Assembly: GCA_003013855.2 (NCBI GenBank)
Contig: ML058408.1
Span: forward strand, 2,046,001-2,110,000
DNA length: 64,000 nt
DNA from: Liriodendron chinense
Taxonomy: Eukaryota > Streptophyta > Magnoliopsida > Magnoliales > Magnoliaceae
Reading direction: 5' to 3'
Both the position numbers and the translations under genes were made by a program. This document shows positions 31,123-42,403 of the stretch, in pieces (the stretch's first letter is position 1; each line of letters starts with the position of its first letter). A model generated the notes under the pieces. The model made no database searches and was not told where the DNA came from. It was given only the letters and a program-made list of their open reading frames with translations.

Positions 31123-33900
31123 TTACCTAGATGTTTTCGCATTCTCCTCAAGGTGTATGCGATGAGTACAAATCAGTGGGTCTATGCCTTTGAGATCCGC
31201 AATTGACCATCCAATGGCACTCTTGTGCTCTAATAGAGTAACTATTAGCCTACTCTCTTGTTCCTCATCCAAGTGGGAAGAAATCACCACTGGATATGTC
31301 TCATCTCGACCTAAATAAACATATTTCAGCTCACTTGGTAATGGTTTTAGGTCGAGTGTTGGTGCCTTGATGTTGGATGGGAGGGCCTTGTTCTCATTTA
31401 TAGGCAAAGGCTCAAATAGGGCCCTCCATCTTTTATTATCAAGCACTGGCATCATCTCTAGTATGGCATCCATCTCTTGTATTGTGTCATCATTTATCTC
31501 ATGAGAATGGGCCACACATGCCTCCAAAAGGTCGGAAGATAGTGATAAGGGGACTGTATCCTCCACGAATGATTCCATCATGATTAATTCGTGGACATCA
31601 TCATCAATCTCCCGTGGTTGTTTGCATAAATCAAATATGTTAAGCTCAAGGGTCATATTTCCAAAGGACATTTGTACAAGTCTGTTTCTACAATTGATAA
31701 TGGCATTTGAAGTAGCTAGAAACGGTCGTCCAAGTATGATGGGAATTTGAGCACCGGTGCCTATTACGGGATGTGTATCCAAGACAATAAAGTCTACTGG
31801 GTAGTAGAATTTATCAACTTGGACTAGAACATCCTCTATCATTCCTCTCGGTATACGGATGGATCTATCAGCAAGTTGGAGTGTGGTTTTGGTGGGTTTC
31901 AATTCACCTAACCTAAGTTGTTCGTAGACCGAGTATGGAATGAGATTCACACTTGCCCCCAAGTCGAGTAGGGCTTGTTTGATCCGGTAGTCTCCTATGA
32001 TGCATGAGATGGTTGGACTACCCGGATCCTTGTATTTTTTGGGCACCTCTTGTTTGATAATGGCACTCAAATTCTCTGTCAAAAGGACTTTGTTGTGAAC
32101 ATTGTGTTTCCTTTTGACTGTACATAATTCCTTTAGAAATTTGGCATAAGATGGTATTTGTTTTATTGCATCCAACAACGGGATGTTGATCTTCACCTGC
32201 TTGAATACTTCTAAAATTTTCAGATTTTTATCTAAAGGTTTAGGTGAAATCAACCTTTGTGGAAATGGAGCAACCGGCTTGTATTGCCTTTCGGATTCTT
32301 TCTCTTGTGGGGCATTGTTCGAGCTATCATCCTCTTTTGAAATTTCCGGATCCTTAGGCTTTGGGGCCTTCACCGGATTAGATTTGTCAATTTCTTTCCC
32401 ACTTCTCAAAGTGGTGATAGCTTGGACATGTTCCGTGTGGTGGGAGGATGAGCTTGCATCTTGTATCTCAAATTGGGTTCTTGGGTTAGGAAGAGGTTGG
32501 GCAGGAAGTGTGCCCTTCTCTCTAACACTAAGATGAGATTCAACTCTAGCCAGTGATGTTTTCAATTCATCGATGGCTTGAGTTGAATTTTGATTGAATT
32601 TCAATTGCTCTTGCATGAACCCATCTATTTTTAGAGAATTTGTCTTGTTATACTCAGCTTGGACTGATATGAATGCACTCAACATCTCCCCTAGTGATAC
32701 TTTTGGAGTGTTGCTTGCATTTGCAGTGGGTCCATTTCTCCAACTGAAGTTGGGATGGTTCTTCCAATTAGGATTAAACGTGTTTGATTTTGGAGCACCA
32801 AATTGCTGTTGATAACTGTTTATGGCATTTGTTTGTTCTTGTAAGATGCCTTGAACTGCTGAAATTATGGGGCAATCTTGTGTTGCATGTTGATTTCCAG
32901 CACAAATTCCACAAACAGTTTCAACATCAGTGGAGTTGATCGTTTCACTTTTCCTTAATTCCATGGCTTCGACCTTTCTTGTGAGGCTAGCCAACCGTGC
33001 ACTTATGCTGTCTTCATCGGATAAGACATACATTCCTCCCTTTTCCTTTTGTTGGCCAGTCTTGGAATTAGTTGGTTTCGATGTGTCCCAAGCCTGTGCA
33101 TTTTCAGCCAATTCTTCCAAATAATCCCATGCTTCATCAGCTTCCTTATTTATGAACTCCCCGTTACACATCATCTCTACAAATTGGCGCATGGTTGAAG
33201 TCAGTCCTTCATAGAAAAAGCTTATAACCCGCCAAATTTCATAGCCATGATGTGGGCATGCATTTAATAACTCCTTAAACCTCTCCCAACATTGGAAGAA
33301 GGTTTCATCTTCCTTTTGGGCAAAGTTCATGATAAGGCGCTTCAACATGTTCGTTTTGTGAGTAGGGAAGAATTTTTTTATAAATTCTCTGTGCATATCA
33401 GTCCATGCACCAATTGATCTTGGCCTCAATGCATAAAGCCAACCCTTGGCTTTATCTTTAAGAGTGAAAGGGAAGAATTTGAGTCTTACTACATCTTTAG
33501 TCACATTTGCAAAGTGCATGGTGGTGATTACCTCATCAAACTCCTTAAGGTGTTGATAGGCACTTTCACTGTCTAATCCATGGAATTTAGGGAGAAGTTG
33601 GATCACTCCCGGTTTCAAATCCACATTCCCTACATTTTGTGGAAAAACTATGCATGAGGGAGTGCTCGCTCTTGCGGGTTGCAAGAAATCACGTAAAGTC
33701 CTAGGTCGGGGAACATTCTCAACCACATTCTCCCCTGTTTCAGTTTGGTTTTGGCCCGGATTAGGTTGATTTGCAGCCATATTTTTAGACAGAATTGGAG
33801 AGTTTATATGTCTCCTAGCACGTGGTTCTCTGTCAATTCCTTCTACTATCCCCCCTTCACTTATGAGTCGGTTATTGGAATCTCGAGCCCAATGTGGCAT
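31123..33900 (-). CDS. Z gag-protease polyprotein
   Basis: 925 codons open from MPHWARDSNNRLISEGG. Gag core about residues 95-260 (FFPFTLKDKAKGWLYALRPR, FIKKFFPTHKTNMLKRLIMN, FQCWERFKELLNACPHHGYE), CCHC zinc knuckle CGICAGNQHATQDC about 327, disordered linker, aspartic protease about 630-740 with LLDLGASVNLIPYSVYEQL and IILGRPFLATSNAIINC, then an acidic linker and the pre-RT block YPVVISSHLDEEQESRL. Ends at a TAA just before RT. In Athila elements gag and pol form one ORF, so the stop is a lesion or a readthrough site; the former is more likely given two further stops downstream. Confidence 0.92.
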   Translation of the reverse strand: MPHWARDSNNRLISEGGIVEGIDREPRARRHINSPILSKNMAANQPNPGQNQTETGENVVENVPRPRTLRDFLQPARASTPSCIVFPQNVGNVDLKPGVIQLLPKFHGLDSESAYQHLKEFDEVITTMHFANVTKDVVRLKFFPFTLKDKAKGWLYALRPRSIGAWTDMHREFIKKFFPTHKTNMLKRLIMNFAQKEDETFFQCWERFKELLNACPHHGYEIWRVISFFYEGLTSTMRQFVEMMCNGEFINKEADEAWDYLEELAENAQAWDTSKPTNSKTGQQKEKGGMYVLSDEDSISARLASLTRKVEAMELRKSETINSTDVETVCGICAGNQHATQDCPIISAVQGILQEQTNAINSYQQQFGAPKSNTFNPNWKNHPNFSWRNGPTANASNTPKVSLGEMLSAFISVQAEYNKTNSLKIDGFMQEQLKFNQNSTQAIDELKTSLARVESHLSVREKGTLPAQPLPNPRTQFEIQDASSSSHHTEHVQAITTLRSGKEIDKSNPVKAPKPKDPEISKEDDSSNNAPQEKESERQYKPVAPFPQRLISPKPLDKNLKILEVFKQVKINIPLLDAIKQIPSYAKFLKELCTVKRKHNVHNKVLLTENLSAIIKQEVPKKYKDPGSPTISCIIGDYRIKQALLDLGASVNLIPYSVYEQLRLGELKPTKTTLQLADRSIRIPRGMIEDVLVQVDKFYYPVDFIVLDTHPVIGTGAQIPIILGRPFLATSNAIINCRNRLVQMSFGNMTLELNIFDLCKQPREIDDDVHELIMMESFVEDTVPLSLSSDLLEACVAHSHEINDDTIQEMDAILEMMPVLDNKRWRALFEPLPINENKALPSNIKAPTLDLKPLPSELKYVYLGRDETYPVVISSHLDEEQESRLIVTLLEHKSAIGWSIADLKGIDPLICTHRIHLEENAKTSR

Positions 33901-34441
33901 GCAAAACCAAAAAATAAGAAATAAAGAGAAGGAAGAATTCTTCCTCCCTTTCTTTACTTTTCTCTAAGACCGAAGCACAAGGTGTCTTGCAATGGCTAAG
34001 CCAGAAGTAAGGATAGAGACCGATTTCTCCTGGTCAATAGGGGTTCAGAGAACTCCCCACCCACTCTTTGAATCTTTTGAGAAAAAGTACAGAAAAAGGA
34101 GAAAGAGGAATAAGATTGAGAAGAGAAATCTCTGAGCACAAGGTGATCCAAGACGGCAGAGCCGACCAATAGGAATCCAGGTGGCACAAGGCCGACCTTT
34201 CAGAGATCCAAAAGGAGTCTCCACCCACTCTACAAGAGATGAATAAGAATGAATAGGAGAAGGAGAAGAGTAAGGTTTAGAAAGATAAAACCTGATTCGG
34301 CACTTGAATTCCTTGTATCTTCTTCAGCTTCCTAGAAATCCCTGAAAAGAAAAATCAAATAAACAAACTAAGTTAGTCCTAAAATCCTAAAAAAATCCTA
34401 AATAGATACTAATTTCAGAAATTTGTGAAAAACCGTCAAAC
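33901..34441 (-). other. Z 5' untranslated leader
   Basis: No supported ORF. Contains repeated segments of about 100 bp (33985-34070 and 34140-34215 share CACAAGG, GCCGACC and CTCCACCCACTC) and a pyrimidine tract with TTTTCAGGGA (minus strand, about 34340), possibly a splice acceptor. Confidence 0.6.
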
Positions 34442-34459
34442 TCCCCGGCAGCGGTGCCA
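34442..34459 (-). promoter_or_regulatory. Z primer binding site, tRNA-Asp type with two changes
   Basis: Minus strand TGGCACCGCTGCCGGGGA, six bases after the LTR end. It differs from the A site TGGCGCCGTTGCCGGGGA at two positions. Confidence 0.85.
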
Positions 34460-34465
34460 AAAACT

Positions 34466-35975
34466 TATTCGCTTCCCCAAATGTAGGGTTGCGATGTAGT
34501 AATAAACTAGGTAAGACCGAGGTCAATCCACAGGGACTTATGTAGGATTTCACAAACACATCCAAAAGTGTCTATTGAAAGCTAATAATCAGATTTTGAA
34601 TAAGAGTGATATGAGTAACAAAATTGAATTAAATTGAAAGTAACTAATGATAGAAAGGCACTAGGGGTTCAAGGATCCACTTGTAGCAATCCTTGATGTT
34701 CAATCCGCTGTGGTTTTTCATTCTCTCAACTAGAATCGACATTAAGGTCTATCTAGTCGGATGATAGAGCTGTTAAACCAAACAATCTGTCATATGTAAG
34801 TTCAACGCATAAGATTCACTCAATGTAGGCTGAGCTGAGCATGCTCAATTGCATAGGTCATTCCCCTTTCCAAAAGGTCTAGTTCACAATCATAACCATC
34901 CTCAAGTCCTGTCACAAGACAAGGCTAGATCAGGATTTGAACTGGATTCAAATTACATGCACAGTCCATACATATTTCAGAAAATCAGAAAAATAGAACT
35001 TTGGTAGGAAGTCCCTTCATGAAGATCATAGTACTAGAGCGTACTCCGATTCCTCAGATCATATAGGTCTAGACTGATACAAACCAATTAAGAAGTTAAG
35101 TAATTCTCCCAAACATCCATGAGTCATCATAAGACTAAGAAAAACTACTTAAAAACTTGTATAAAATTCAAACCATAGTTCATAATCATGAATTCCACAC
35201 TTAAAACCAACTAACTACGAATTGAAACATCTTGGATCCTCCACAAGCTTCACCTCTTAGCCCTAGCTAAGAGGTTTAGCTGCTCATGATCCAAGGAAAC
35301 ATGAAACAAACTAAGAAAAGCATAAAACAATAGAACAAACTAGAAGGAGTTGTGGAACTCCGAAATCTACTTCCGTCGCATCCAACCTCGCTTAAACCCT
35401 CCTTAGATACCCTAGGAACGATCCCTAGGTGTCCTTTTATAGTTGGGAGGCTCCGCAACTTCAGAAAGATAGAGAATCTGCGTAACAGTTACGAAGTGCG
35501 CAGAGAAAATCGGCGCCAGGAATAGCAATTCCTGTTTCTTCACGTGGCCGACCGGTCTGGACCGGTCGGACTAGGCTAGCCGACCGGTCACGACCGGTCT
35601 GGCCTCTTCAGCAAAAGTTTAGTAGGTATGGCCGACCGGTCAAGACCGGTCGGGCTTGTTCAGCAGCACTCCAGCGTGCATGGCTGACCGGTCAAGACCG
35701 GTCTGGCTCTCTTGGCCGACCGGTCAAGACCGGTCGGTCAGTCTTCTTTCTTCTTTTTCTTGCTTCTTTCTTTCTTTCCTTGCTTCTTTCTTCCTTCGGC
35801 CCACCTTGGGTCTTCATCCAAGGTTCTAAACAAGCTCTCTTCATCTTCAATTAGGCGGAGTCTACTCTCAAACCTGCAATCACAAAACATGCATTAGATT
35901 AGTCTATAAACCATGCAAACCTCGCACAATGAGTGATGAATTGGGGTTAGAATATGCACAATTAAGAGCTCAACA
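34466..35975 (-). repeat. Middle LTR shared by Z and W (1510 bp)
   Basis: The left end adjoins the Z PBS; the right end adjoins the W polypurine tract. It therefore serves as 5' LTR of Z and 3' LTR of W. Its U3 segment 35734-35975 is essentially identical to the W 5' LTR remnant (38187-38438), apart from small differences in the pyrimidine tract, but differs at many sites from the Z 3' LTR. TATA box 35434-35441, stem-loop 35253-35274, palindrome array about 35540-35730. Confidence 0.9.
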
Positions 35976-37094
35976 CACCCCCCAACCAGCATTTTGCTAG
36001 TCCCGAGCAAAACATGCGTGAAGCTAATCCCATTCTTCAAAACCCAACTCTCTTTCAGAAACCCTTCTTCTATACGTCCCAAGACATACAAGTGTAAGAT
36101 TCAGAATTATTAGGCGACAGGGGTTGAAACCGTAAGCTCTTAAAACATAATAAGCATTCATATGAAATTCCCACTGATTGGTTGATAAATAGAAGAACTT
36201 GAACAAATTCAACCTAGTGTGGACAGTGAAAATTCATCTCACGAGTTTCTAGGATTATCTTCTTCATAGATCAACTAGACTATAGAACTCAAGGTACATG
36301 GAGCCACATCAAGCCAATGACAGGAATTTGCCTTACCGTCCTTCCGACGACTTTCACACTACGTCCCATTTTCGGCTTTGGTTACGGGTAGACCATCCCC
36401 CGGTTGGTAGTAGGTAGCCCTAATCGGAATTTTCCACCATTTTTCCACCATTCCCAATTTCATCCTTCCTTTTCCTTTTTCTTTTACTTTAGATAGGATT
36501 TTTAGAAATCCATATCTTTCGTTATTTTCCCATGGACAAGGATGGACAAAGTACCCCGGCCTGATTTCTCAACACCTTAATTCAAAGTCTAGCCAATCCA
36601 TAAATCACATAATCACTTCAACCCATGAAAATCGTGTAATGTGGACTAGGTGTAAAAGTGTTCAGATTTTCTATCAATCACAGAAATAGGGGAATTCACA
36701 TATAATACCATTATGCTATGAGAGATTCCAGACATCCATCCCCATGCACTTCATATCTCCTCCTCTTATGCTCATATCATCTTGAATGCATAGAAGAAAA
36801 TGTTTTTCCAAAAGAGTTTCGAATTTTGGAAAAATCGAAAAACTTTCCACATAATTGCTTGAAATGTTACAAAACGCTGGATTTATCCAAGTGATCCTAC
36901 ACCCCCCAACCAAATCTTGCATTGTCCTCAATGTAAAAGATGTGCAATAAACAAACATGAGAGCAATGTGAACATAAAGGGAGTGAGGAGTGAGAGTACC
37001 TGACAGGTGAAAATTTGAATTCCACCTCCTTCTAACAAACCAAAGCAACAAAATCCTAATCCTAACTACTCTATACCTTCGTCAGACTAGGAGA

Positions 37095-38186
37095 TCAATC
37101 ATCCTGATACAAAGGATCATTCAGGGGTATGGACATACCTTCTGAAGGAAATTTCTCAAAGAACGGCTTTAATCGCTGCCCATTCGCCTTAAAAATGTTG
37201 CCGTTCCTCGGATTTAACAGCTCGACAGTCCCATATGGATAGACAATTTGCACAATGTAGGGACCGGTCCATCGAGATCTCAATTTTCCCAGAAATAGAT
37301 GTAAGCGAGAATTATACATGAGGACTTTTTGATTAATCGTGAATGTCTTGCGAAGAATATTCTTATCATGGAATATCTTCGTCTTGTCCTTGTAAATTCT
37401 CGCATTCTCATAAGCTTCATTCCGGATTTCTGCAAGTTCATTCAATTGTAGTTTGCGTAACGAGCTTGCCTTGTCAGAATTGAAATTCATCTTCTTAATA
37501 GCACAATATGCCCTATGTTCCAACTCCACAGGCAAGTGACAAGCCTTCCCATAGACAAGTCTATAGGGAGACATTCCAATAGGGGTTTTAAAAGCAGTTT
37601 GGTAAGCCCAAAGCGCATCGGTAAGCCGAAGTGACCAATCCTTGCGATCGGGATTCACCGTTTTCTCTAAAATGTGTTTAATCTCCCTATTGGATATCTC
37701 AGCTTGTCCACTAGTTTGTGGGTGATAGGGAGTGCTCACTTTGTGTGTTACGCCATATTTCTTCATTAAGGTTTCAAAAGGGCGATTGCAAAAGTGAGAC
37801 CCTCCATCACTTATGATGACTCGAGGCGTTCTAAACCAAGAAATAATATTTTCTTTTAAAAATTGAATGACCGTTTTATGGTCATTATTCTGGCAAGGGA
37901 TGGCCTCGACCCATTTGGAAACATAATCAACGGCAAGCAAGATGTATAAGTTTCCAAAAGAAGATGGGAATGGGCCCATGAAATCGATGCCCCAACAATA
38001 AAAAATTTCGATTATTAAGATGAGATTGAGTGGCATCATATTTCTATGAGAGATTCCTCCTAATTTCTGACAAGGTTTACATGCTTTGCAAAACTCATGT
38101 GTGTCTTTGAACATGGTGGGCCAATAAAACCCACATTGCAGAATTTTTGCTGTGGTCTTTTTAGCCGAAAAGTGGCCACCACATGC
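37095..38186 (-). pseudogene. W integrase, fused at its N-terminus to LTR sequence
   Basis: The intact integrase frame runs from ACGGHFSAKKTTAKILQC through WGIDFMGPFPSSFGN, IISDGGSHFCNRP and PYHPQTSGQAEISNREIK (DDE) to GPYIVQIVYPYGTVELLNP and a stop at 37095. The first His of the zinc region is lost. Upstream the open frame continues into the purine tract of the LTR, giving a start at 38267 and 27 Lys/Arg/Glu-rich residues. The DDE core looks unbroken, unlike Z, which has a stop near its end. Confidence 0.88.
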
Positions 38187-38438
38187 CTTCTTTCTTCTTT
38201 TTCTTACTTCTTTCTTCTTTCCTTGCTTCTTTCTTTCTTTCCTTGCTTCTTTCTTCCTTCGGCCCACCTTGGGTCTTCATCCAAGGTTCTAAACAAGCTC
38301 TCTTCATCTTCAATTAGGCGGAGTCTACTCTCAAACCTGCAATCACAAAACATGCATTAGATTAGTCTATAAACCATGCAAACCTCGCACAATGAGTGAT
38401 GAATTGGGGTTAGAATATGCACAATTAAGAGCTCAACA
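38187..38438 (-). repeat. W 5' LTR remnant
   Basis: First 252 bp of the LTR from TGTTGAGCTC (complement, 38438) to the pyrimidine tract, then an abrupt junction to integrase at about 38185-38187 with two bases (CT) shared by both parents. TATA box and palindromes are lost. Confidence 0.9.
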
Positions 38439-40649
38439 CATCGCTTAATAAGGTTGGGGCAGCTTTACATCCCTAGTATTTGTGCGTTAAATTTCCTACC
38501 TCGAATGTTGTTGGGGTTGTACGAGGAAATCAAAGAGAAGCCCGGTCTTGTTATGAGATAGCCCTACAAGATCGAAAGAAAGCACAGGCGACACCAGTTA
38601 TGATGGTGGCTCAAGATTCATCAAGTCTTCCGACGGCCACCTTGTTGGATCCAAGGGAGAATGCTCTCCAATCAGGAACTCCCGGGGAAGAAACGGTGGC
38701 AATCCGCTTAATCAAAGACGATTCATCAAAAGTCGTATACATTGGATCTTCTTTAACTAGCGTCTTTCGTGAAGATCTAGTTCCTTTTCTCACAGAATAC
38801 CAAGACGTGTTCGCTTGGTCTCACAAAGATATGCAGGCATCGACTCCAGCGTCATCGCACATCGTTTGAACATTGATCCGAAGTATAAACCTGTCCACCA
38901 GCGCCAATGTGCCTTTACTACAGAAAGGCAAATGGCAATCAAGGTTGAAGTCGAGAAGCTGCTCACGGTCAATTTCATAAAAGAAGTTGACTACCCTGAA
39001 TGGGTCGCGAACGTAGTTCTTGTTCGAAAAGCTAATGGCAAATGAAGAATTTGCGTCGACTATTCGAATTTAAACAAAGCGTGCCCTAAAGATAGCTTCC
39101 CGACCCCGCGAATCGACCAGCTGGTCGATTCAACAGCTGGGCATGCTCTGCTCAGTTTTATGGATGCCTATTCCGGTTATAACCAGATCATGATGCATCC
39201 ACCCGATAGCCAACATACTGCCTTCATCATTAACCGAGGCCTATATTGCGACCAGGTAATGCCTTTTGGTCTTAAAAATGTAGGGGCCACCTATCAGCGC
39301 CTCGTCAATAAAATATTCGTCGCGCAAATAGGTAGGAATATGGAGGTTTATGTTGACGACATGCTCGTGAAAAGCGTTGTAGGAAGTGACCACCTTGCAG
39401 ATCTTCGAGAAGCCTTTGACTTGATGAGGAAGTATCGGATGAAATTAAATCCAGAAAAATGTGCGTTCGGAGTGTCTGCTGGAAAATTTTTGGGATTTAT
39501 GGTTGGCCAATGAGGAATCGAGGCGAATCCCGAAAAAATAAAAGCATTGATCGAAATGAAGTCCCTGGCCACTCTCAAGGACGTCCAACGACTGGCTGGT
39601 CGCATTGCATCGTTAAATAGGTTCATCTCGTGGGCCTCCGACTAGTGCTTACCCTTCTTTAAGCTCCTCCGAGCCACAACCAAATCTGATTGGGAGTGGA
39701 CACCACAATGCGAAGAAGCTTTCCAACAACTGAAGCTATATATGAGTGCAACCCTGTTTTATCTAAACCTGTTGCACACGAGCAACTCATCCTTTATTTG
39801 TCTGTGTCTTTCACGGCCGTTAGCGTCGCTTTAATAAGAGAAGATTCTGGTATACAAAGGCCCGTTTATTATATCAGTCGAGCAATGGTGGACGCTGAAA
39901 CCCGATATTCTGATATGGAGAATTTGGCCCTTGCTTTAGTCACAGCTGCCCGAAAACTACGACCATACTTCCAAGCCCACGCTATATTAGTGCCAACAAA
40001 TCATCCGCTACAACAGGTTCTTCAAAAACCTGAGGCTTCAGAATGATTAACCAAATGGGCGATCGAGATCAGTGAGCACGATATTTCATTCTGCCCCAGA
40101 ACTGCAATCAAGGGCCAGGCCGTGGCTGACTTCATCACCGAATTCACATACTCCTCTCCCGACAATAATGTCGCGATCAGCGACCAGCCATCTTGGTCAC
40201 TCTTCGTGGACGGGTCCTCACGGGCCACTGGCAGCGGAGCGGGCCTAATTTTAGTTGCTCCAAATGGGTCACATTTCCAATATGCTTTACGTTTCGATTC
40301 TTGCATCTCGAATAATGAAGCAGAATATGAGGCTCTGATCGTTGGCCTCGAACTAACAAACGTCCTCTCAAATCAGAATCTACTCATTCACAGTGACTCT
40401 TAGCTCATATTCAATCAGGTACTCGGCGAATTCGAAGCAAAAGAAGAAAGGATGGCCTTATACAAATCTCGAGTGCTCATCCTACTCGCAAAGCTGAAGA
40501 ATTACGAAATAATCCACATCCCTCGTGAGAAGAACAAACTCGCTGATTCTTTGACAAAATTCGCCTTGGCACCAGAATCTGAGTTATCACATTCAATTTC
40601 CATCGACCACCTTTAGAGCCCAAGTATCGACCATGCAACTCTTGAGCAG
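38439..40649 (+). pseudogene. T pol: protease end, RT, RNase H, second RNase H (decayed)
   Basis: Opens inside the block that follows the protease (VGAALHP-like), then ARSCYEIALQDRKKAQATPV and pre-RT SSLTSVFREDLVPFLTEYQD. RT has MDAYSGYNQIMMHPPDSQHT, QVMPFGLKNVGATYQRL and YVDDMLVKS. RNase H has LYLSVSFTAVSVALIREDS; second RNase H WSLFVDGSSRATGSGAGLIL and NNEAEYEALIVGLELTN. Stops or frameshifts near 38860, 39044, 39511, 39643, 40045, 40401 and 40616. Close to B pol at every block. Confidence 0.88.
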
Positions 40650-41899
40650 GTGATTACGGTACATCCCTCTCCGTGTTGGATGGACCCCATTCTCCTTTAT
40701 CTCAGGGATAGAGATCTTCCGGATAACAAAAAATTCGCACGACAAATCCGCCATCGAGCTGCCAGGTATACTTTACAAAATGGAATGTTATTACGCAAGA
40801 GTTTTTCTTTGCCCTATTTAAGGTGTCTTCACCTAGAAGAAGCACATCGTGTTCTAGATGAAATACACCAGGGGGCATGTGGTAACCACCCAAGGGGACG
40901 ATCTCTAGCATACAAGGCGATGAGGCAAGGATACTATTGGCCCACTATGAAGGCAGATGCAATTGGATTCTCTAAAAATTGTGACAAGTGTCAGCGATAT
41001 TCTCCTATACCCCATATACCGTCCGAGCAAATGACACCAATTGATATCCCTTGGCCCTTCGATCAATGGGGGGTCGATATCATCGGGCCCTTGCCTACCG
41101 AAAAAGGACAAAATAGGTTCGCTATCGTGGGGGTCGATTATTTCACCAAATGGGCCGAGGCAGAGCCATTAGCCAGAATTACTGAGAAACAGACAACTAA
41201 GTTCGTCTGGAGAAATATCATATGCCGTTATGGACTCCCCCATACTATAATCACCGACAATGGAAAGCAATTCGACAATGCTGCTTTCGATGGATTTTGC
41301 GAAAAATGGAAGATACGCAATATCTGCACCTCTCCATATCATCCTCAAGCAAATGGGCAAGTTGAAGTGATGAATAAAATCATCAAGCATCATTTAAAAA
41401 CCAAGCTCGGTGAATGTAAAGGTATGTGGCCAGAACTCCTGCCAGAAGTCTTGTGGGCATATAAAACTACGACTCGCACGTCTACAGGCGAAACTCCTTT
41501 CTCCTTGGCATTTAGTACCAACACAGTAATACCAATTGAAGTTCAAGTACCCTCTATCGAGTCGAGCAGTATAATCCCACTTGTAATCAAGAAGGCCTTC
41601 AACTTCATCTCGATCTCTTGAAAGAACGGAGAAATGCCTCCCAGATGCGAGCAGCAGCGTATCAGCAGCGCATTGCACGTTACCGAAACGCTAAAGTTCA
41701 GCCTAGAGCTTTCCAGCTTGGCGATTTGGTCCTTAGACAGAACCTCGGAGCTCCTGCTCGTTCGTTGGACCTGAATTGGGAAGGCCCGTACTGAGTCATC
41801 AAAATTGTGCGACCCGGTACTTATTACCTTGAAGATATGCAGGGAAGACCCGTACGTCGCCCTTGGCATGTGGAACACTTATTACGGTATTTTCCTTAA
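40650..41899 (+). pseudogene. T integrase
   Basis: Open over 323 codons: HQGACGNHPRGR...CDKCQRYSPI zinc region, QWGVDIIGPLPTEKGQN, ITDNGKQFDNAAFDGFCEKW, SPYHPQANGQVEVMNKIIKH (DDE residues present), ETPFSLAF. A frameshift near 41560 precedes the C-terminal module, which ends at TAA (41897-41899). At the matching position B is interrupted by S. Confidence 0.88.
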
Positions 41900-42403
41900 T
41901 TCGATGTAATTCCGAACGACATTCGAATGAATAAGAATAAAAGTCATTCTTTTTGGTCGCTACTCCATTCAATTGGACTCGAATAGCCCCGAAGAGAATA
42001 CGCACATTCTCTTGGCCAATTGCCATCCCTTGGTAGAGTTAAAATCATTCTTGTTGGTTGCTTTTCCATTTTATGGATAAAAAATAGCCCTGAAGAGAAC
42101 ATACATGTTCCCTTGACCAATCTTCTATCCTTGGTAGAAATAAAATCTCGATCGATAGACCAGTCTATCTCAACATGGACATGGTCACGCGACCCCCGGA
42201 TTGAGTCTAATTCATTTTTTCATGAGTTAGTAATACGAACGGTCAACATACGATCGACACAGGGCGAAAAAGCTAGAAAAAGTACACAACATTGAAGAAA
42301 ATAGAAGTTTCATTATAATTGATTAAAAGGTCAAGTCAGTTACATAGACAATTTCTTCTCAAAATACAAAAACACACAAAATAAAGGAAGGCGGACAACG
42401 ACT
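41900..42403. other. T convergent intergenic region with duplicated hairpins
   Basis: Two tandem units of about 110 bp carry AAGAGAAT...ATTCTCTT (perfect arms 41992-41999 and 42006-42013) and a weaker second hairpin near 42097-42117. GATAGA-CCAG-TCTATC follows near 42156, then CCCCCGGATTGAG. Same order as in B and Q. No ORF supported. Confidence 0.72.

Larger units (their letters stand above)
25737..35975 (-). mobile_element. Z: Athila-like Ty3/gypsy element, nearly complete
   Basis: Minus-strand element with 3' LTR 25737-27312, PPT, 3' UTR, gag-pro-RT-RNase H-integrase in one frame (28453-33900), 5' UTR, PBS and 5' LTR 34466-35975. No TSD is found: left flank CTCTC, while on the right the second internal region W follows immediately. 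Three in-frame stops and clearly diverged LTRs show it is inactive. It is the best example here of the autonomous partner for non-autonomous A. Confidence 0.88.
35976..38438 (-). mobile_element. W: truncated second Athila-like element
   Basis: On the minus strand: 252 bp of 5' LTR (38187-38438), a deletion junction, integrase, 3' UTR with two polypurine tracts (about 36900 and 35976-35990), then the middle LTR. LTR remainder, gag, protease, RT and RNase H are absent. The sequence is very close to the matching part of Z. Its outer flank (38439 on) is T pol with no TSD partner. Confidence 0.88.
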
